In this document: positions 54,301 through 64,000 of the stretch, piece by piece
Layout: each line of letters starts with the position of its first letter
Numbering within the stretch: position 1 is the first letter of the stretch
NCBI RefSeq assembly: GCF_003173055.1
Contig: NZ_QGLF01000003.1
Location: 248,001 to 312,000 of the forward strand
DNA: 64,000 nucleotides
Reading direction: 5' to 3'
DNA from: Zavarzinia compransoris
GTDB lineage: Bacteria > Pseudomonadota > Alphaproteobacteria > Zavarziniales > Zavarziniaceae
Notes under the pieces: model-generated
The model's database searches: none
What the model was told of the DNA's origin: nothing
What the model saw: only the letters and a program-made list of their open reading frames with translations
Program-made: the position numbers and the translations under genes

Positions 54301-55569
54301 ATGGCCGCCCGGCTTCTGGAAATCCGCCGCATCGCCCTGCCGGTCCGTCCCTTCGATCTCGGTAAGGCCAGTTTCGACGGGGGCAATTTCGACGGGGGCA
54401 GGGAATTGCGCCTGTCGCTCGGCATCGGTTCCGGCCTGTCGCGCCGGTTCGGCGACCCGCCGGGCCGGCTCTATGCCATCACCGACCGGGGCCCCAATAT
54501 CCCCTGCGACGAGGCGTCGGCCATCCTCGGCCTTGGCGCCGACATCCTGTGCGCCGGCGACGGCGAAGCCAAGATCTTCCCCCAGCCGGCCTTCCAGCCC
54601 TCGATCGTGACCATCGAAATCGCGGCGACCCGGGTGCGCCTGGCCGCCCGCCTGCCGCTGCGCGATGCCAAGGGCCTGCCCCTGAGCGGCCTGCCCAACC
54701 CGCGCGAGGGCGAGGCGGCACCGGGCATCGAACAGGCCTTCGACACCAGGGGCGCGCCGCTCGACCCCGATCCCGGCGGCGTCGACACCGAATCGGTGGC
54801 GGCAGCGGCGGACGGCACCTTCTGGGCGGGCGAGGAATATGGCCCCAGCCTGCTCCACATCGCCGCCGACGGCACGGTGATGGAGCGGATCGTGCCCAAG
54901 GGGGTGGGCCGCTTCTACAAGAAGGCGCCCTATCCGGTGCGCGAACGCCTGCCCGAGGTCTTCGCCCGGCGCCGCCTGAACCGGGGCTTCGAGGGCCTGA
55001 CCCTGTCGCCCGACGGCCGCCACCTGCATTTCATGACCCAGAGCGCGCTGGCCCACCCGGATGCCGGGGTCACGGACTGGTCGCGCAATATCCGCCTCGT
55101 CACCTTCGACGTGAAGAAGCGCGAGGTCGAATGCGAGCATCTCTACCGCCTGGAACGGCCCGACGCTTATCGCGGCGACAAGGGTGCCCGGCGCAAGGAC
55201 GTGAAGATCGGCGACATGTGCTCTTTCGGCCCCTACGACCTCCTGGTGGTCGAGCGGGTGGAGAATGCCTCCAAGATCTTCCACATCCGCCTGACCGCGG
55301 ACCAGCGCCTCGCCCCCGAATGGCTGGACCTCGACCGCCGCCCGACCCTGGAGGAAACCGACGGCAGGGCGCTGCGGAAGGCCCAGATCCCGGTGCTGGA
55401 AAAGCGCCTGATCCTCGATTCCGACCGGGACAAGGGCCTGCCGCCCAAGATCGAGGGCTTGAGCTGGTTCGACGAGCGCACCCTGGTGGTCATCGACGAC
55501 GACGACTTCGGCATCAAGGGCGCGCGCAGCGCCGTCCATGTCCTTCGCTTCGACGAACCCCTGATCTGA
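54301..55569 (+). CDS. Phytase-like esterase-domain protein
   Basis: A 422-residue protein with the features of the phytase-like esterase family (Pfam13449): YAITDRGPNIPCDEA, DTESVAAAADGTFWAGEEYGPSLLHI, RGFEGLTLSPDGRHLHFMTQSAL and DIEGLSW-type PPKIEGLSWFDERTLVVIDDDDFGI. It probably folds as a beta-propeller. There is no signal peptide, so it is likely cytoplasmic. GGGAGGAAACTGAG precedes ATG 54301. It follows the permease by 4 bp, so it may act on the imported compound. Confidence 0.75.
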   Translation: MAARLLEIRRIALPVRPFDLGKASFDGGNFDGGRELRLSLGIGSGLSRRFGDPPGRLYAITDRGPNIPCDEASAILGLGADILCAGDGEAKIFPQPAFQPSIVTIEIAATRVRLAARLPLRDAKGLPLSGLPNPREGEAAPGIEQAFDTRGAPLDPDPGGVDTESVAAAADGTFWAGEEYGPSLLHIAADGTVMERIVPKGVGRFYKKAPYPVRERLPEVFARRRLNRGFEGLTLSPDGRHLHFMTQSALAHPDAGVTDWSRNIRLVTFDVKKREVECEHLYRLERPDAYRGDKGARRKDVKIGDMCSFGPYDLLVVERVENASKIFHIRLTADQRLAPEWLDLDRRPTLEETDGRALRKAQIPVLEKRLILDSDRDKGLPPKIEGLSWFDERTLVVIDDDDFGIKGARSAVHVLRFDEPLI

Positions 55570-55658
55570 GCGCCGTCTCCGGGGGGCATATTTGATCGAG
55601 AACAAGTCCCCGGTCACATCCCCCTGCTAGGCTGGCGCCCTGACGCAGGGGATGGGTG

Positions 55659-58349
55659 ATGGCGGACGATTGGCACGCGCAACCGGTGACCGAAGTATAC
55701 GGCGGCCTCGCCACCGGGCCCGAGGGATTGAGCGGACAGGAGGCGGCGGAACGCCTGCTGACCCATGGGCCCAACAGCCTGCCGCCGGCGCGCGGCGTGC
55801 ATCCGGTGCTGCGCTTCCTCAACCAGTTCAATTCGGCCCTGATCTATTTCCTGCTGGCGTCGGCGCTGGCGGCAACGGTTCTCGGCCACTACGTCGATGC
55901 CGGGGTGATCGTCGCGGTCACGATCCTGAACGCCATCGTCGGCTTTCTTCAGGAAGGCAAGGCGGAACGGGCGCTGGCCGCCATCGCCGCCATGATCAGC
56001 CCCAGCGCCCAGGTGCTGCGCGACGGCCGCCGCCGGGGGGTGGCGGTGGCCGACCTCGTGCCCGGCGACCTCGTCCTGATCGAAGCGGGCGACCGGGTGC
56101 CCGCCGACCTCCGCCTGACCCGGGCCAGCCAATTGCTGATCGACGAGGCGATCCTGACCGGCGAATCGGTCGCCGCCGCCAAGGCGGAACAGCCCGCCGC
56201 CCCCGCCGCGGCGCTGGGCGAGCGCCAGTCCATGGCCTTTTCCGGCACGCTGGTCGCCGCCGGCCAGGGCAGCGGCATCGTCACCGCCACCGGCCTGCGC
56301 ACCGAGATCGGCCGCATCAGCAGCCTGATCGGCGCCGTGCCGACCCTGACCACGCCCCTGCTGCGCCAGATCGACCGCTTCGGCCGGCGCCTGACGGTGA
56401 TGATCGGCCTCGCCGCGCTGGCGCTGTTCCTCTATGCCGTCCTGCTCGGCGGCCACCCCTGGGCGGAAGCGCTGATCGCTGTCGTCGCCCTGGCCGTCGG
56501 CGTGGTCCCGGAAGGCCTGCCGGCGGTGATGACCATCACCCTCGCCATCGGCGTGCAGCGCATGGCGGCCCGCCACGCGGTGGTGCGCCGCCTGCCGGCG
56601 GTCGAGACCATCGGCGCCACTTCGGTCATCTGCACCGACAAGACGGGGACGCTGACCCGGAACGAGATGACCGCGCGCCATGTCGTCACCGCCGGCGGCG
56701 GGCTGGCGGCCGGGGGCGCCGGCTATGCCCCGGAGGGCGGGGTGGAGGATGCGGCGGGCGTCGACGATGCCCAGGCGCTGGCCGCCGCCCTGCCGCTGAT
56801 CCGCGCCGGGCTGCTGTGCAACGATGCCGTGCTGCGCTATGTCTCGGGCCATTGGCGCGTCGAGGGCGATCCCATGGAAGGCGCCCTGGTCACCCTGGCC
56901 GCCAAGGCCGGGCTCGAGGCCGATCATATCCGCCGCGAATGGCCGCGGCTGGCCGAACTGCCCTTCGATGCCCGCCACCGTTTCATGGCGACGGTGAACC
57001 GGGGCCCGGGCGGGGAGCATCGCCTGCTGGTCAAGGGCGCGCCCGAACAATTGCTGGACCTCTGCCTTGAAGAGGCCGGGCCGGACGGGGCGCCGCGGCC
57101 GATCGACCGCGCCTTCTGGCAGGCCGAGATCGAGCGCCGCGCGGCCGAGGGCGAACGGGTGCTCGGCTTCTGCGCCGGCCCCGCCGATGCGGCGAAAGCC
57201 CTGACGGTCGACGGCATCGGGCCGGGCCTGCGCTTCCTCGGCCTGGTCGGCTTCATCGATCCGCCCCGGCCGGAGGCGGTCGCCGCCATCGCCGAATGCC
57301 GCTCGGCCGGGATCGCGGTCAAGATGATCACCGGCGACCATGCCGCCACCGCGGGCGCCATCGCCCGCCAGCTGGGCCTCGACAGCGCCGGCCGGGTGAT
57401 GACCGGCGCCGAGCTGGACGCCATCCCGGACGCGGCCCTGGCGGAAGCGGTCGCCCCGGTCGCGGTCTTCGCCCGCACCAGCCCGGAACACAAGCTGCGC
57501 ATCGTCCGCGCCTTGCAGGCCCAAGGCGCCATCGTCGCCATGACCGGCGACGGGGTGAACGATGCGCCGTCGCTGAAACAGGCCGATGTCGGCATCGCCA
57601 TGGGGCACAAGGGCACCGAGGCGGCGAAGGAAGCGGCGCAGATCGTCCTGCTCGACGACAATTTCGCCTCCATCGTCGCGGCGGTGCACGAGGGGCGGAC
57701 GGTCTACGACAATATCCGCAAGGTCATCGCCTGGACCTTGCCGACCAACGGCGGCGAGGCCCTGGCCGTGATCGCCGCCATCCTGCTCGGCTTCACCATG
57801 CCGATGAGCGCGGTGCAGATCCTGTGGATCAACCTGGCGACCACGGTGACCCTCGGCCTGGTGCTGGCCTTCGAGCCGCCGGAACCGGGGGTGATGGCGC
57901 GCCGCCCGCGCGATCCGGCGGCCGGGCTGCTGTCCGCCTTCATGCTGTGGCGGGTGGTGTTCGTTTCCGTGCTGTTCCTGGCCGGCAGCCTCGGGGTCTT
58001 TTTCGCGGCGCTGGCCTGGGACGGCGACCTCGCCCTGGCGCGGACCCTGGTGGTCAACCTGATCGTGGTGTTCGAGGTCTTCTACCTCTTCAACATCCGC
58101 TATCTGCACGGCGGCTCGATCACTCTGCGCGGCCTGTTCGGCACGCCGGCGGTGCTGGCCGGGCTCGGCGGCGTGATCCTGGCCCAGGCCGGGTTCACCT
58201 ATCTGCCGGTGATGCAGGACCTGTTCGGCACCAGGCCGGTCGGCCTCGTCGACGGGCTGATGGTGATCGGCGCCGGTGTCGCGCTGATGCTGGTGCTCGA
58301 GGTCGAGAAATACGTGCTGCGCCGCTACCGCCTGTTCGGCCAGGGGTAG
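55659..58349 (+). CDS. P-type cation-transporting ATPase (P2-like)
   Basis: An 896-residue pump. An N-terminal cation-ATPase segment (VTEVYGGLATGPEGLSGQEAAERL) is followed by TGES in the actuator, VPEGLPAV in helix M4, the phosphorylation site DKTGTLTRNE, and MTGDGVNDAPSLKQADVGIAMG in the hinge. Helix M6 reads QILWINLATTVTLG, lacking the Asp that Ca2+ pumps have after N-L-x-T, so Ca2+ transport is doubtful. The ATG at 55659 overlaps a GTG at 55656. It converges on tolA with a 13-bp gap. Confidence 0.9.
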   Translation: MADDWHAQPVTEVYGGLATGPEGLSGQEAAERLLTHGPNSLPPARGVHPVLRFLNQFNSALIYFLLASALAATVLGHYVDAGVIVAVTILNAIVGFLQEGKAERALAAIAAMISPSAQVLRDGRRRGVAVADLVPGDLVLIEAGDRVPADLRLTRASQLLIDEAILTGESVAAAKAEQPAAPAAALGERQSMAFSGTLVAAGQGSGIVTATGLRTEIGRISSLIGAVPTLTTPLLRQIDRFGRRLTVMIGLAALALFLYAVLLGGHPWAEALIAVVALAVGVVPEGLPAVMTITLAIGVQRMAARHAVVRRLPAVETIGATSVICTDKTGTLTRNEMTARHVVTAGGGLAAGGAGYAPEGGVEDAAGVDDAQALAAALPLIRAGLLCNDAVLRYVSGHWRVEGDPMEGALVTLAAKAGLEADHIRREWPRLAELPFDARHRFMATVNRGPGGEHRLLVKGAPEQLLDLCLEEAGPDGAPRPIDRAFWQAEIERRAAEGERVLGFCAGPADAAKALTVDGIGPGLRFLGLVGFIDPPRPEAVAAIAECRSAGIAVKMITGDHAATAGAIARQLGLDSAGRVMTGAELDAIPDAALAEAVAPVAVFARTSPEHKLRIVRALQAQGAIVAMTGDGVNDAPSLKQADVGIAMGHKGTEAAKEAAQIVLLDDNFASIVAAVHEGRTVYDNIRKVIAWTLPTNGGEALAVIAAILLGFTMPMSAVQILWINLATTVTLGLVLAFEPPEPGVMARRPRDPAAGLLSAFMLWRVVFVSVLFLAGSLGVFFAALAWDGDLALARTLVVNLIVVFEVFYLFNIRYLHGGSITLRGLFGTPAVLAGLGGVILAQAGFTYLPVMQDLFGTRPVGLVDGLMVIGAGVALMLVLEVEKYVLRRYRLFGQG

Positions 58350-58362
58350 CGGCGCGCCGGTC

Positions 58363-59376
58363 TCAGAACACCATGCCGCCCGGGTTGAAGGTGATTTCCA
58401 TGTCCTTCCAGGCGTCGTATTTCGCGATCGGCAGGCCCTTCAGCGGGTTGCACTTGAAGAAGGCGCGATAGGTCGAGTTGACATAGGCGTTGCTCGTCGT
58501 CGCCGTCTTCTTCACCAGCTGGGGCTCGCCGATCAGGGCGCCGTTCTGGTCGAACTGCGCCCGCCAGGTGACCGACATGCTGTCATAGCCGGCTATCCCT
58601 GAATCGGTGAACCAGCAGGCCATGAGCTGGCCGCGTATCGCATCCTTTTCCGACGCGCTGAGCGGCCGGCTGGGGTTGTTGCGGTTGGTCGTCTCGCGGT
58701 TTGGCTTCGGCGCCTCGCGGGCGTCGGGCGGCGGCGGCGAGCCGGGCTTCTGCGGGTCCTTGTCGTTCAGCAGGGCATCGAGATCGTCGAGGTCGAGCGG
58801 CTTCGCCTCCGGCTTCTCCGGCTTCGGCTTGCCCGGCTTCGGTTTCTCGGGTTTCGGCTTTTCCGGCTTTTCGGGTTTCGGCTTCTCCGGTTCCTTGGGC
58901 TTTTCGGGCTCCTTGGGTTTTTCCGGTTTCGGCTTTTCCGGCTCCTTCGGTTTCTCGGGCGGCTTCTCGGGCGGCTTCTCGACCGGTTTCACCGGCTCGG
59001 GGTCCGGCACTTCGCTTTTCACCGGGTCGGGCGGGCGGACTTCGGCCACTTCCTTGGGCGGCTCGGGCTTCGGCTGGGGGGCCGGGGTCGGCGGTGTCGG
59101 CGCGGGCGGGGGCGGGGTGCCGGCGGCGGCGGGCGGCGGCGGCACTTCCTTCAAGGTATCTGCCGGCGGCAGCGGCTTCGAGGCGGGCGAAGGCGGGATC
59201 GGCGTCTTCACCCGCTCCGGGGGCGCCGGATTGGCCTGGTCCGAGATGACGTCCAGGACTTCGACCGAGAAGGGTTCGGGCTCGGGCAGCGGGCGGGCGA
59301 ACTGCGGCAGGCCGAACACCATGATGGCGATCAGCAGCAGATGCACGATGCCGGAGGCGATGGCGCCCTTACGCAT
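58363..59376 (-). CDS. tolA: TolA, cell-envelope energy-coupling protein
   Basis: A 337-residue protein with an N-terminal helix (IVHLLLIAIMVFG). A long Pro/Lys/Glu-rich spacer follows (about residues 50-185, with KPEKPKEPEKPK repeats). The globular C-terminal domain includes GQLMACWFTDSGIAGYDSM and FDQNGALIGEPQLV. TolA links inner-membrane TolQR to the outer-membrane TolB-Pal system and acts in envelope constriction. It is 37 bp after tolR. TolB and Pal, which usually follow, are not here; the next gene is a convergent pump. Confidence 0.9.
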   Translation of the reverse strand: MRKGAIASGIVHLLLIAIMVFGLPQFARPLPEPEPFSVEVLDVISDQANPAPPERVKTPIPPSPASKPLPPADTLKEVPPPPAAAGTPPPPAPTPPTPAPQPKPEPPKEVAEVRPPDPVKSEVPDPEPVKPVEKPPEKPPEKPKEPEKPKPEKPKEPEKPKEPEKPKPEKPEKPKPEKPKPGKPKPEKPEAKPLDLDDLDALLNDKDPQKPGSPPPPDAREAPKPNRETTNRNNPSRPLSASEKDAIRGQLMACWFTDSGIAGYDSMSVTWRAQFDQNGALIGEPQLVKKTATTSNAYVNSTYRAFFKCNPLKGLPIAKYDAWKDMEITFNPGGMVF

Positions 59377-59413
59377 GATACGGAACCGAACCTTCCTTGT
59401 AGCTATCCGTCCG

Positions 59414-59851
59414 TCACTTCGCGGGCGGCAGGGCGATGAGGGCGACCTTGGTGAAACCCGCGGCCTTGATCTTGCCCATGGTCTCCATCACCTTGCCGTA
59501 ATTGATCGCCTGGTCGCCGCGGACGTAGATCCGGGTTTCCGGGCCCTTCTTCGCCGCTGCCTGAAGATCGGCGACCAGCGTATCGACCGAGGACGGCGTA
59601 TCGCCGATAAAGACCTTGCCCTCGGCATCGACCGAGACGATCACCGGCTTGTCGTCCTGGGGCATGGTGTCGGCCTGGGTGGTCGGCAGGTCCACGGGCA
59701 CGCCCACGGTCATCAGGGGCGCTGCCACCATGAAGACGATCAGCAGGACCAGCATGACGTCGACCAGCGGCGTCACATTGATCTCGCCCATGGGGGCGCG
59801 GCCGCGCCGGCCGCCCCGCCTGCCCCCGCCGCCGCCGAGCGAAGCGCCCAT
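59414..59851 (-). CDS. tolR: TolR, proton-channel component of Tol-Pal
   Basis: A 145-residue protein with a Gly/Arg-rich N-terminus, one helix with the ion-channel Asp ([26 protein letters not shown]) and an ExbD-type periplasmic part ending [32 protein letters not shown]. It forms the proton-driven motor with TolQ. The start lies 3 bp from the tolQ stop. Confidence 0.95.
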   Translation of the reverse strand: MGASLGGGGGRRGGRRGRAPMGEINVTPLVDVMLVLLIVFMVAAPLMTVGVPVDLPTTQADTMPQDDKPVIVSVDAEGKVFIGDTPSSVDTLVADLQAAAKKGPETRIYVRGDQAINYGKVMETMGKIKAAGFTKVALIALPPAK

Positions 59852-59854
59852 GGC

Positions 59855-60615
<761 letters not shown>

Positions 60616-60619
<4 letters not shown>

Positions 60620-61101
60620 TTCGGGTTCCCGCTGGACATGGGTTGGTCTTGAATCTCGAAGGGGGCAAAAGCAAGGCGAACCGCATCCGGAAAGCGTCGC
60701 GGCCGGCCATTTCGGTCGAGACAGGCGATTCTGACCGTCGCCTGTGTCATGATTTCCTCACCCCGGCGCACGATCTGGCGCGATTCCATGCTGGCGCCCT
60801 TCAGCACCTGCAGCCGGGTCTCGACCACCAGGGCATCGTCCAGCTTGGCCGGGCGGGCATAATCGATGTCGATGCGCTTGACGACGAAGGCGAGGGGATC
60901 GTCGCCCTCCATCATGGCATTCTGGTCGATGCCGATCAGGCGGGCGAAATCGCTGCGGGCGCGCTCCATGAACTTCAGGTAATTGGCGTGATAGACGATG
61001 CCGCCCGCATCCGTATCCTCGAAGAAGACGCGGACGGGCAGCCAATGCGCCCCCTCGGCCAAGGTCCCGTGCTGGGGGGCTAGGCTCGACCAGTCAGGCA
61101 T
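60616..61101 (-). CDS. ybgC: YbgC acyl-CoA thioesterase
   Basis: A 161-residue hotdog-fold thioesterase with [29 protein letters not shown], the family motif including the catalytic Asp. It hydrolyses short or long acyl-CoAs and is a conserved partner of tol genes. Start 61101 is chosen because GAGG stands 6 nt upstream; ATG 61107 and 61116 are alternatives. The start lies within the ruvB tail (8-bp overlap) and its stop overlaps tolQ. Confidence 0.93.
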
Positions 61102-62143
61102 CGTCATCCTCGGCAAGCAGGGGCAGTTGGGCGATGTCGCCGCGCTCGGGCACGGCCAGCCCCAGGTGGCGGAACGCGGCCTGGGTCAACATGCGCCCTC
61201 TTGGTGTGCGCTGCAACAATCCCTGCTGGATCAGATAGGGCTCGATGATTTCCTCGATCGCGTCGCGCGGTTCCGACAGGGCGGCGGCCATGGTCTCGAC
61301 CCCGACCGGCCCGCCGCCGTAATCCCGGGCGATCGCGGAGAGATAGCGGTGGTCCATGGCGTCCAGCCCCCGGCTGTCCACCTCGAGGCGGGTCAGGGCC
61401 ATGTCGGCGACCTCGGCATCGACGGCCTCGGCACGGGCGACCAGGGCGAAATCGCGCACCCGGCGCAGCAGGCGGCCGGCGATGCGCGGCGTGCCGCGGG
61501 CCCGGCGGGCGATCTCGCGGGCGCCGTCCGGCGTCATCTCCACGTTCAGGATATGGGCGCCGCGCCGGACGATCAGCTCCAGTTCCGCGACCTCGTAGAA
61601 ATTGAGCCGGATGGGAATGCCGAAACGGTCGCGCAGGGGCGTGGTCAGCAGGCCCGAGCGGGTGGTGGCGCCGACCAGGGTGAAGGGCGGCAGGTCGATC
61701 TTCACCGAGCGCGCCGCCGGTCCCTCGCCGATCATCAGGTCGAGCTGGTAATCCTCCATCGCCGGATAGAGCACTTCCTCCACCGCCGGGTTCAGGCGGT
61801 GGATCTCGTCGATGAAGAGGACGTCGCGCGGTTCGAGATTGGTCAGCAGGGCGGCGAGGTCGCCGGCCCGGGCGATCACCGGGCCCGAGGTCGACTTGAA
61901 GCCGACCCCCAGTTCGCGCGCCATGATCTGGGCCAGCGTGGTCTTGCCAAGACCGGGCGGGCCGAAGAACAGCACATGGTCGAGGGCGTCGCCCCTTGCG
62001 CGGGCGGCCTCGATGAAGACCTTCAGGTTCTCGCGCGCCTTGGCCTGGCCGATGAATTCGTCCAGCCGGGCGGGGCGCAGGCTGGCTTCGAGGATATCCT
62101 CCTCGCGCCGCACGCCGGATACCACCCGCTGCTCGCCGGTCAT
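61094..62143 (-). CDS. ruvB: RuvB, Holliday-junction branch-migration helicase
   Basis: A 349-residue AAA+ ATPase starting with [26 protein letters not shown]. Walker [14 protein letters not shown], Walker [12 protein letters not shown], sensor [18 protein letters not shown] and the winged C-terminal domain are all present. It drives branch migration with RuvA. It overlaps ruvA by four bases. Confidence 0.98.
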   Translation of the reverse strand: MTGEQRVVSGVRREEDILEASLRPARLDEFIGQAKARENLKVFIEAARARGDALDHVLFFGPPGLGKTTLAQIMARELGVGFKSTSGPVIARAGDLAALLTNLEPRDVLFIDEIHRLNPAVEEVLYPAMEDYQLDLMIGEGPAARSVKIDLPPFTLVGATTRSGLLTTPLRDRFGIPIRLNFYEVAELELIVRRGAHILNVEMTPDGAREIARRARGTPRIAGRLLRRVRDFALVARAEAVDAEVADMALTRLEVDSRGLDAMDHRYLSAIARDYGGGPVGVETMAAALSEPRDAIEEIIEPYLIQQGLLQRTPRGRMLTQAAFRHLGLAVPERGDIAQLPLLAEDDDA

Positions 62144-62760
62144 TTCGCCAGTTCCTTAAGGCCGCCGCGGATCAGGGCGCCAAGCTCGGGCGCCGGGCCC
62201 AGCTTCGACAGGGCGGCGGTCACCGCCACCGACGCCTCCACCGGCTTGTAACCGAGATTGACCAGGGCGGAAACCGCTTCCGCCACCGGACCGGTGCCAC
62301 CGGCCGGTTTGGCATCGGAAGGCGCGGGCCCGGCGGCGACGAAGCCGGTGCCCGCGCCCGCGGGCACCCGGTCCTTCAATTCGGTGACGAGGCGCAGCGC
62401 CAGCTTCGGCCCGACGCCGGAGGCGCGGCCGAGCGCCGCCTTGTCGCCCAGGGTCACGGCGCGGGTCAATTCGTCGGGCGCCAGCGTGTCGAGGATGGCC
62501 AGCGCCACCTTGGCCCCCACCCCCTGCACGGTTTGGAGGACGCGGAACCAATCCCGTTCCGCCTTGTCGAGAAAGCCGAACAGGCGGATCGAATCCTCGC
62601 GCATCACGGTCTCGACCACCAGGGCGACGGCCTCGCCCGGGGCGGGCAGGCGGCGCAGGGTGCGGGCGGAACAGGTGGCGACATAGCCGACGCCGCCGCA
62701 ATCGACCATGGCCCAGTCCTCGCCCGTCTCGTCCAGCCGGCCGGACAGCTTGCCGATCAT
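62140..62760 (-). CDS. ruvA: RuvA, Holliday-junction binding protein
   Basis: A 206-residue protein starting [26 protein letters not shown], with the helix-hairpin-helix [19 protein letters not shown] and [16 protein letters not shown]. The C-terminal domain III that contacts RuvB follows a Pro/Ala linker. It overlaps ruvC and ruvB by four bases each. Confidence 0.97.
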   Translation of the reverse strand: MIGKLSGRLDETGEDWAMVDCGGVGYVATCSARTLRRLPAPGEAVALVVETVMREDSIRLFGFLDKAERDWFRVLQTVQGVGAKVALAILDTLAPDELTRAVTLGDKAALGRASGVGPKLALRLVTELKDRVPAGAGTGFVAAGPAPSDAKPAGGTGPVAEAVSALVNLGYKPVEASVAVTAALSKLGPAPELGALIRGGLKELAK

Positions 62761-63272
62761 CGGGGTCCCCCGGCGGCAAGGGTGGCGCGGGCCAGGCTCC
62801 GCTCGCTCTGGGCGTGGTGGGCGTGGCAGATGGCGACGGCCAGCGCATCGGCCGCGTCGGGCCCGGTCACGGTGACGGTCGGCAGCAGGACCTTCACCAT
62901 GTGGTGGATCTGCGCCTTGTCGGCATGGCCGGCGCCGACCACCGATTTCTTGATGTGGTTCGGGGTATATTCGGCAACCGGAATCCCGGCCAGCGCCGGG
63001 GCCAGCAGGACGACGCCGCGCACCTGACCCAGTTTCAGGGTCGAGGTCGGGTTCTTGTTGACGAAGGTTTCCTCGACCGCCGCCGCATCCGGGGCATAGC
63101 GGGCGATGATCTCCTGCACGCCCTCGAAGATCTGGCGCAGGCGGGTGGCGAGGTCGTCGCCGGCATCCGAGGTCACGGTGCCGTTGGCGACCGGGGTCAG
63201 GCGGGAGCCGACGGCCTCGATCACGCCCCAGCCGGTGCGCTGAAGTCCGGGATCGAGGCCGATCAGTCTCAT
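62757..63272 (-). CDS. ruvC: RuvC, Holliday-junction resolvase
   Basis: A 171-residue endonuclease starting [16 protein letters not shown] (catalytic Asp in GLDPG). [21 protein letters not shown] carries the second acidic site, and [17 protein letters not shown] the third. It cuts Holliday junctions. Start 63272 is chosen over a longer frame because RuvC begins there. It starts 7 bp after the yebC stop. Confidence 0.98.
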   Translation of the reverse strand: MRLIGLDPGLQRTGWGVIEAVGSRLTPVANGTVTSDAGDDLATRLRQIFEGVQEIIARYAPDAAAVEETFVNKNPTSTLKLGQVRGVVLLAPALAGIPVAEYTPNHIKKSVVGAGHADKAQIHHMVKVLLPTVTVTGPDAADALAVAICHAHHAQSERSLARATLAAGGPR

Positions 63273-63279
63273 CGCCGCA

Positions 63280-64000
63280 TCAGGCCGACAGTTTCGCCAT
63301 GATCTCGTCCGACACCTCGAAGTTCGAATAGACGTTCTGCACGTCGTCATTGTCGTCGAGGGCGTCGATCATCTTCAGCAGGCTGCGGGCGGTGTCCTCG
63401 TCCACGGCCGAGGTCACGCCCGGCTTGAACACCAGCTTGGCGCCCGAGGCGGCGCCGAACTTCTCTTCCAGCGCATCGCGGACGGCGCCCAGGTCGTCGA
63501 TCGAGGTGGTGATCTCGTGGCCGTCCTCGGTGGAGATGCAATCCTCGGCGCCGGCCTCGATCGCCGCTTCCAGCATGGCGTCGGCGCCCGCCGCCTCGGC
63601 CGGATAGGTGATCTGGCCGATGCGGTTGAACATATGGGCGACCGAACCGGTCGAGCCCAGGTTGCCGCCGAACTTGGTGAAGATCGAGCGCACTTCCGAT
63701 GCGGTGCGGTTGCGGTTGTCGGTCAGGCCCTCGACCACCACGGCGATGCCGGCGGGGCCATAGCCCTCGTAGCGGACTTCCTCGTAATTGTCGCCGTCGC
63801 CGCCGGCCGCCTTCTTGATCGCGCGGTCGATATTGTCCTTCGGCATGTTTTCCGCCCGCGCCGCCAGGATGGCCGCCCGCAGGCGCGGGTTCATGTTGGG
63901 GTCGGGCAGGCCCATCTTGGCCGCCACGGTGATTTCGCGCGCGAGTTTCGAGAAGATCTTCGACCGCTTGGCGTCCTGCGCGCCCTTGCGGTGCATGATG
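63280..64000 (-). CDS. yebC: YebC/PmpR-family DNA-binding regulator, 5'-truncated by window edge
   Basis: The frame runs off the end of the window, so the first few residues (normally MAGHSKWANI) are missing. The visible part begins [21 protein letters not shown] and includes [27 protein letters not shown] and DALEEKFG, diagnostic of YebC. Family members act in translation elongation at proline stretches or as transcription regulators. It heads the ruvCAB-ybgC-tolQRA block. Confidence 0.96.
   Translation of the reverse strand, partial: IMHRKGAQDAKRSKIFSKLAREITVAAKMGLPDPNMNPRLRAAILAARAENMPKDNIDRAIKKAAGGDGDNYEEVRYEGYGPAGIAVVVEGLTDNRNRTASEVRSIFTKFGGNLGSTGSVAHMFNRIGQITYPAEAAGADAMLEAAIEAGAEDCISTEDGHEITTSIDDLGAVRDALEEKFGAASGAKLVFKPGVTSAVDEDTARSLLKMIDALDDNDDVQNVYSNFEVSDEIMAKLSA

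Noticed and set aside
55614-58109. Long minus-strand open frame opposite the P-type ATPase
   Set aside because: Shadow of the pump gene; composition is typical of antisense translation in GC-rich DNA.
58800-58980. DNA-level tandem repeat in tolA
   Set aside because: Explained by the Pro/Lys/Glu-rich coiled spacer of TolA, a normal family feature.

Overview
The window is about 70% GC and densely coded, with short intergenic gaps and many 1-4 nt start/stop overlaps. Gene order at the right end (yebC-ruvC-ruvA-ruvB-ybgC-tolQ-tolR-tolA, with the first gene cut by the window edge) is typical of Alphaproteobacteria. Together with the Tat-type and lipoprotein signals, MeaB, PPDK and split GlyQS, this suggests a free-living alphaproteobacterium of Rhodospirillales-like type. 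The genus cannot be named from the sequence alone.

Layout. 1-13.8 kb: end of an adenosine-kinase-like gene, a VOC protein, a Mn-sensing yybP-ykoY riboswitch in front of a GDT1/TMEM165-type Mn exporter, an MFS carrier, a secreted vWA protein with five tandem repeats, a five-gene minus-strand operon around a membrane-fused spermidine-synthase-like protein, an orphan Hcp, a META lipoprotein, and an ssuACB sulfonate importer. 13.4-25.9 kb: DUF805 protein, glyoxalase I, SelO, an orphan TadG-like protein, a one-module NRPS (C-A-PCP-TE) whose pocket code reads as glycine, a PAS protein with degenerate GGDEF and EAL-like parts, and an FAD/NAD-binding protein.

25.9-37 kb: a ten-gene minus-strand operon (PotD-like binding protein, ATPase, two permeases, ureohydrolase, nitrilase-type amidase, flavin amine oxidase, AruI-like TPP decarboxylase, M24 peptidase, MsrB). 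It is divergent from a LysR gene across a three-half-site operator. The enzymes fit uptake and breakdown of arginine or a guanidino compound to GABA and urea. 37-49.3 kb: secreted esterase, TSUP permease, meaB, an HCCA-isomerase-like protein, ppdK, glyS, glyQ, then a divergent aldehyde dehydrogenase / acyl-CoA ligase pair.

49.3-51.8 kb is the most unusual stretch. It holds an AT-richer Fic gene with four copies of a 9-bp motif upstream. A regulatory region with repeated TGAACAAT sites follows, and then a tandem array of four paralogous 33-39 residue single-helix membrane proteins, each with its own upstream translation signal and closed by a rho-independent terminator. 51.8-64 kb: an NMT1/THI5-type ABC importer, a phytase-like esterase, a P-type ATPase, then the tol-ruv-yebC block on the minus strand. 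No rRNA, tRNA, CRISPR array or intact insertion sequence was seen.
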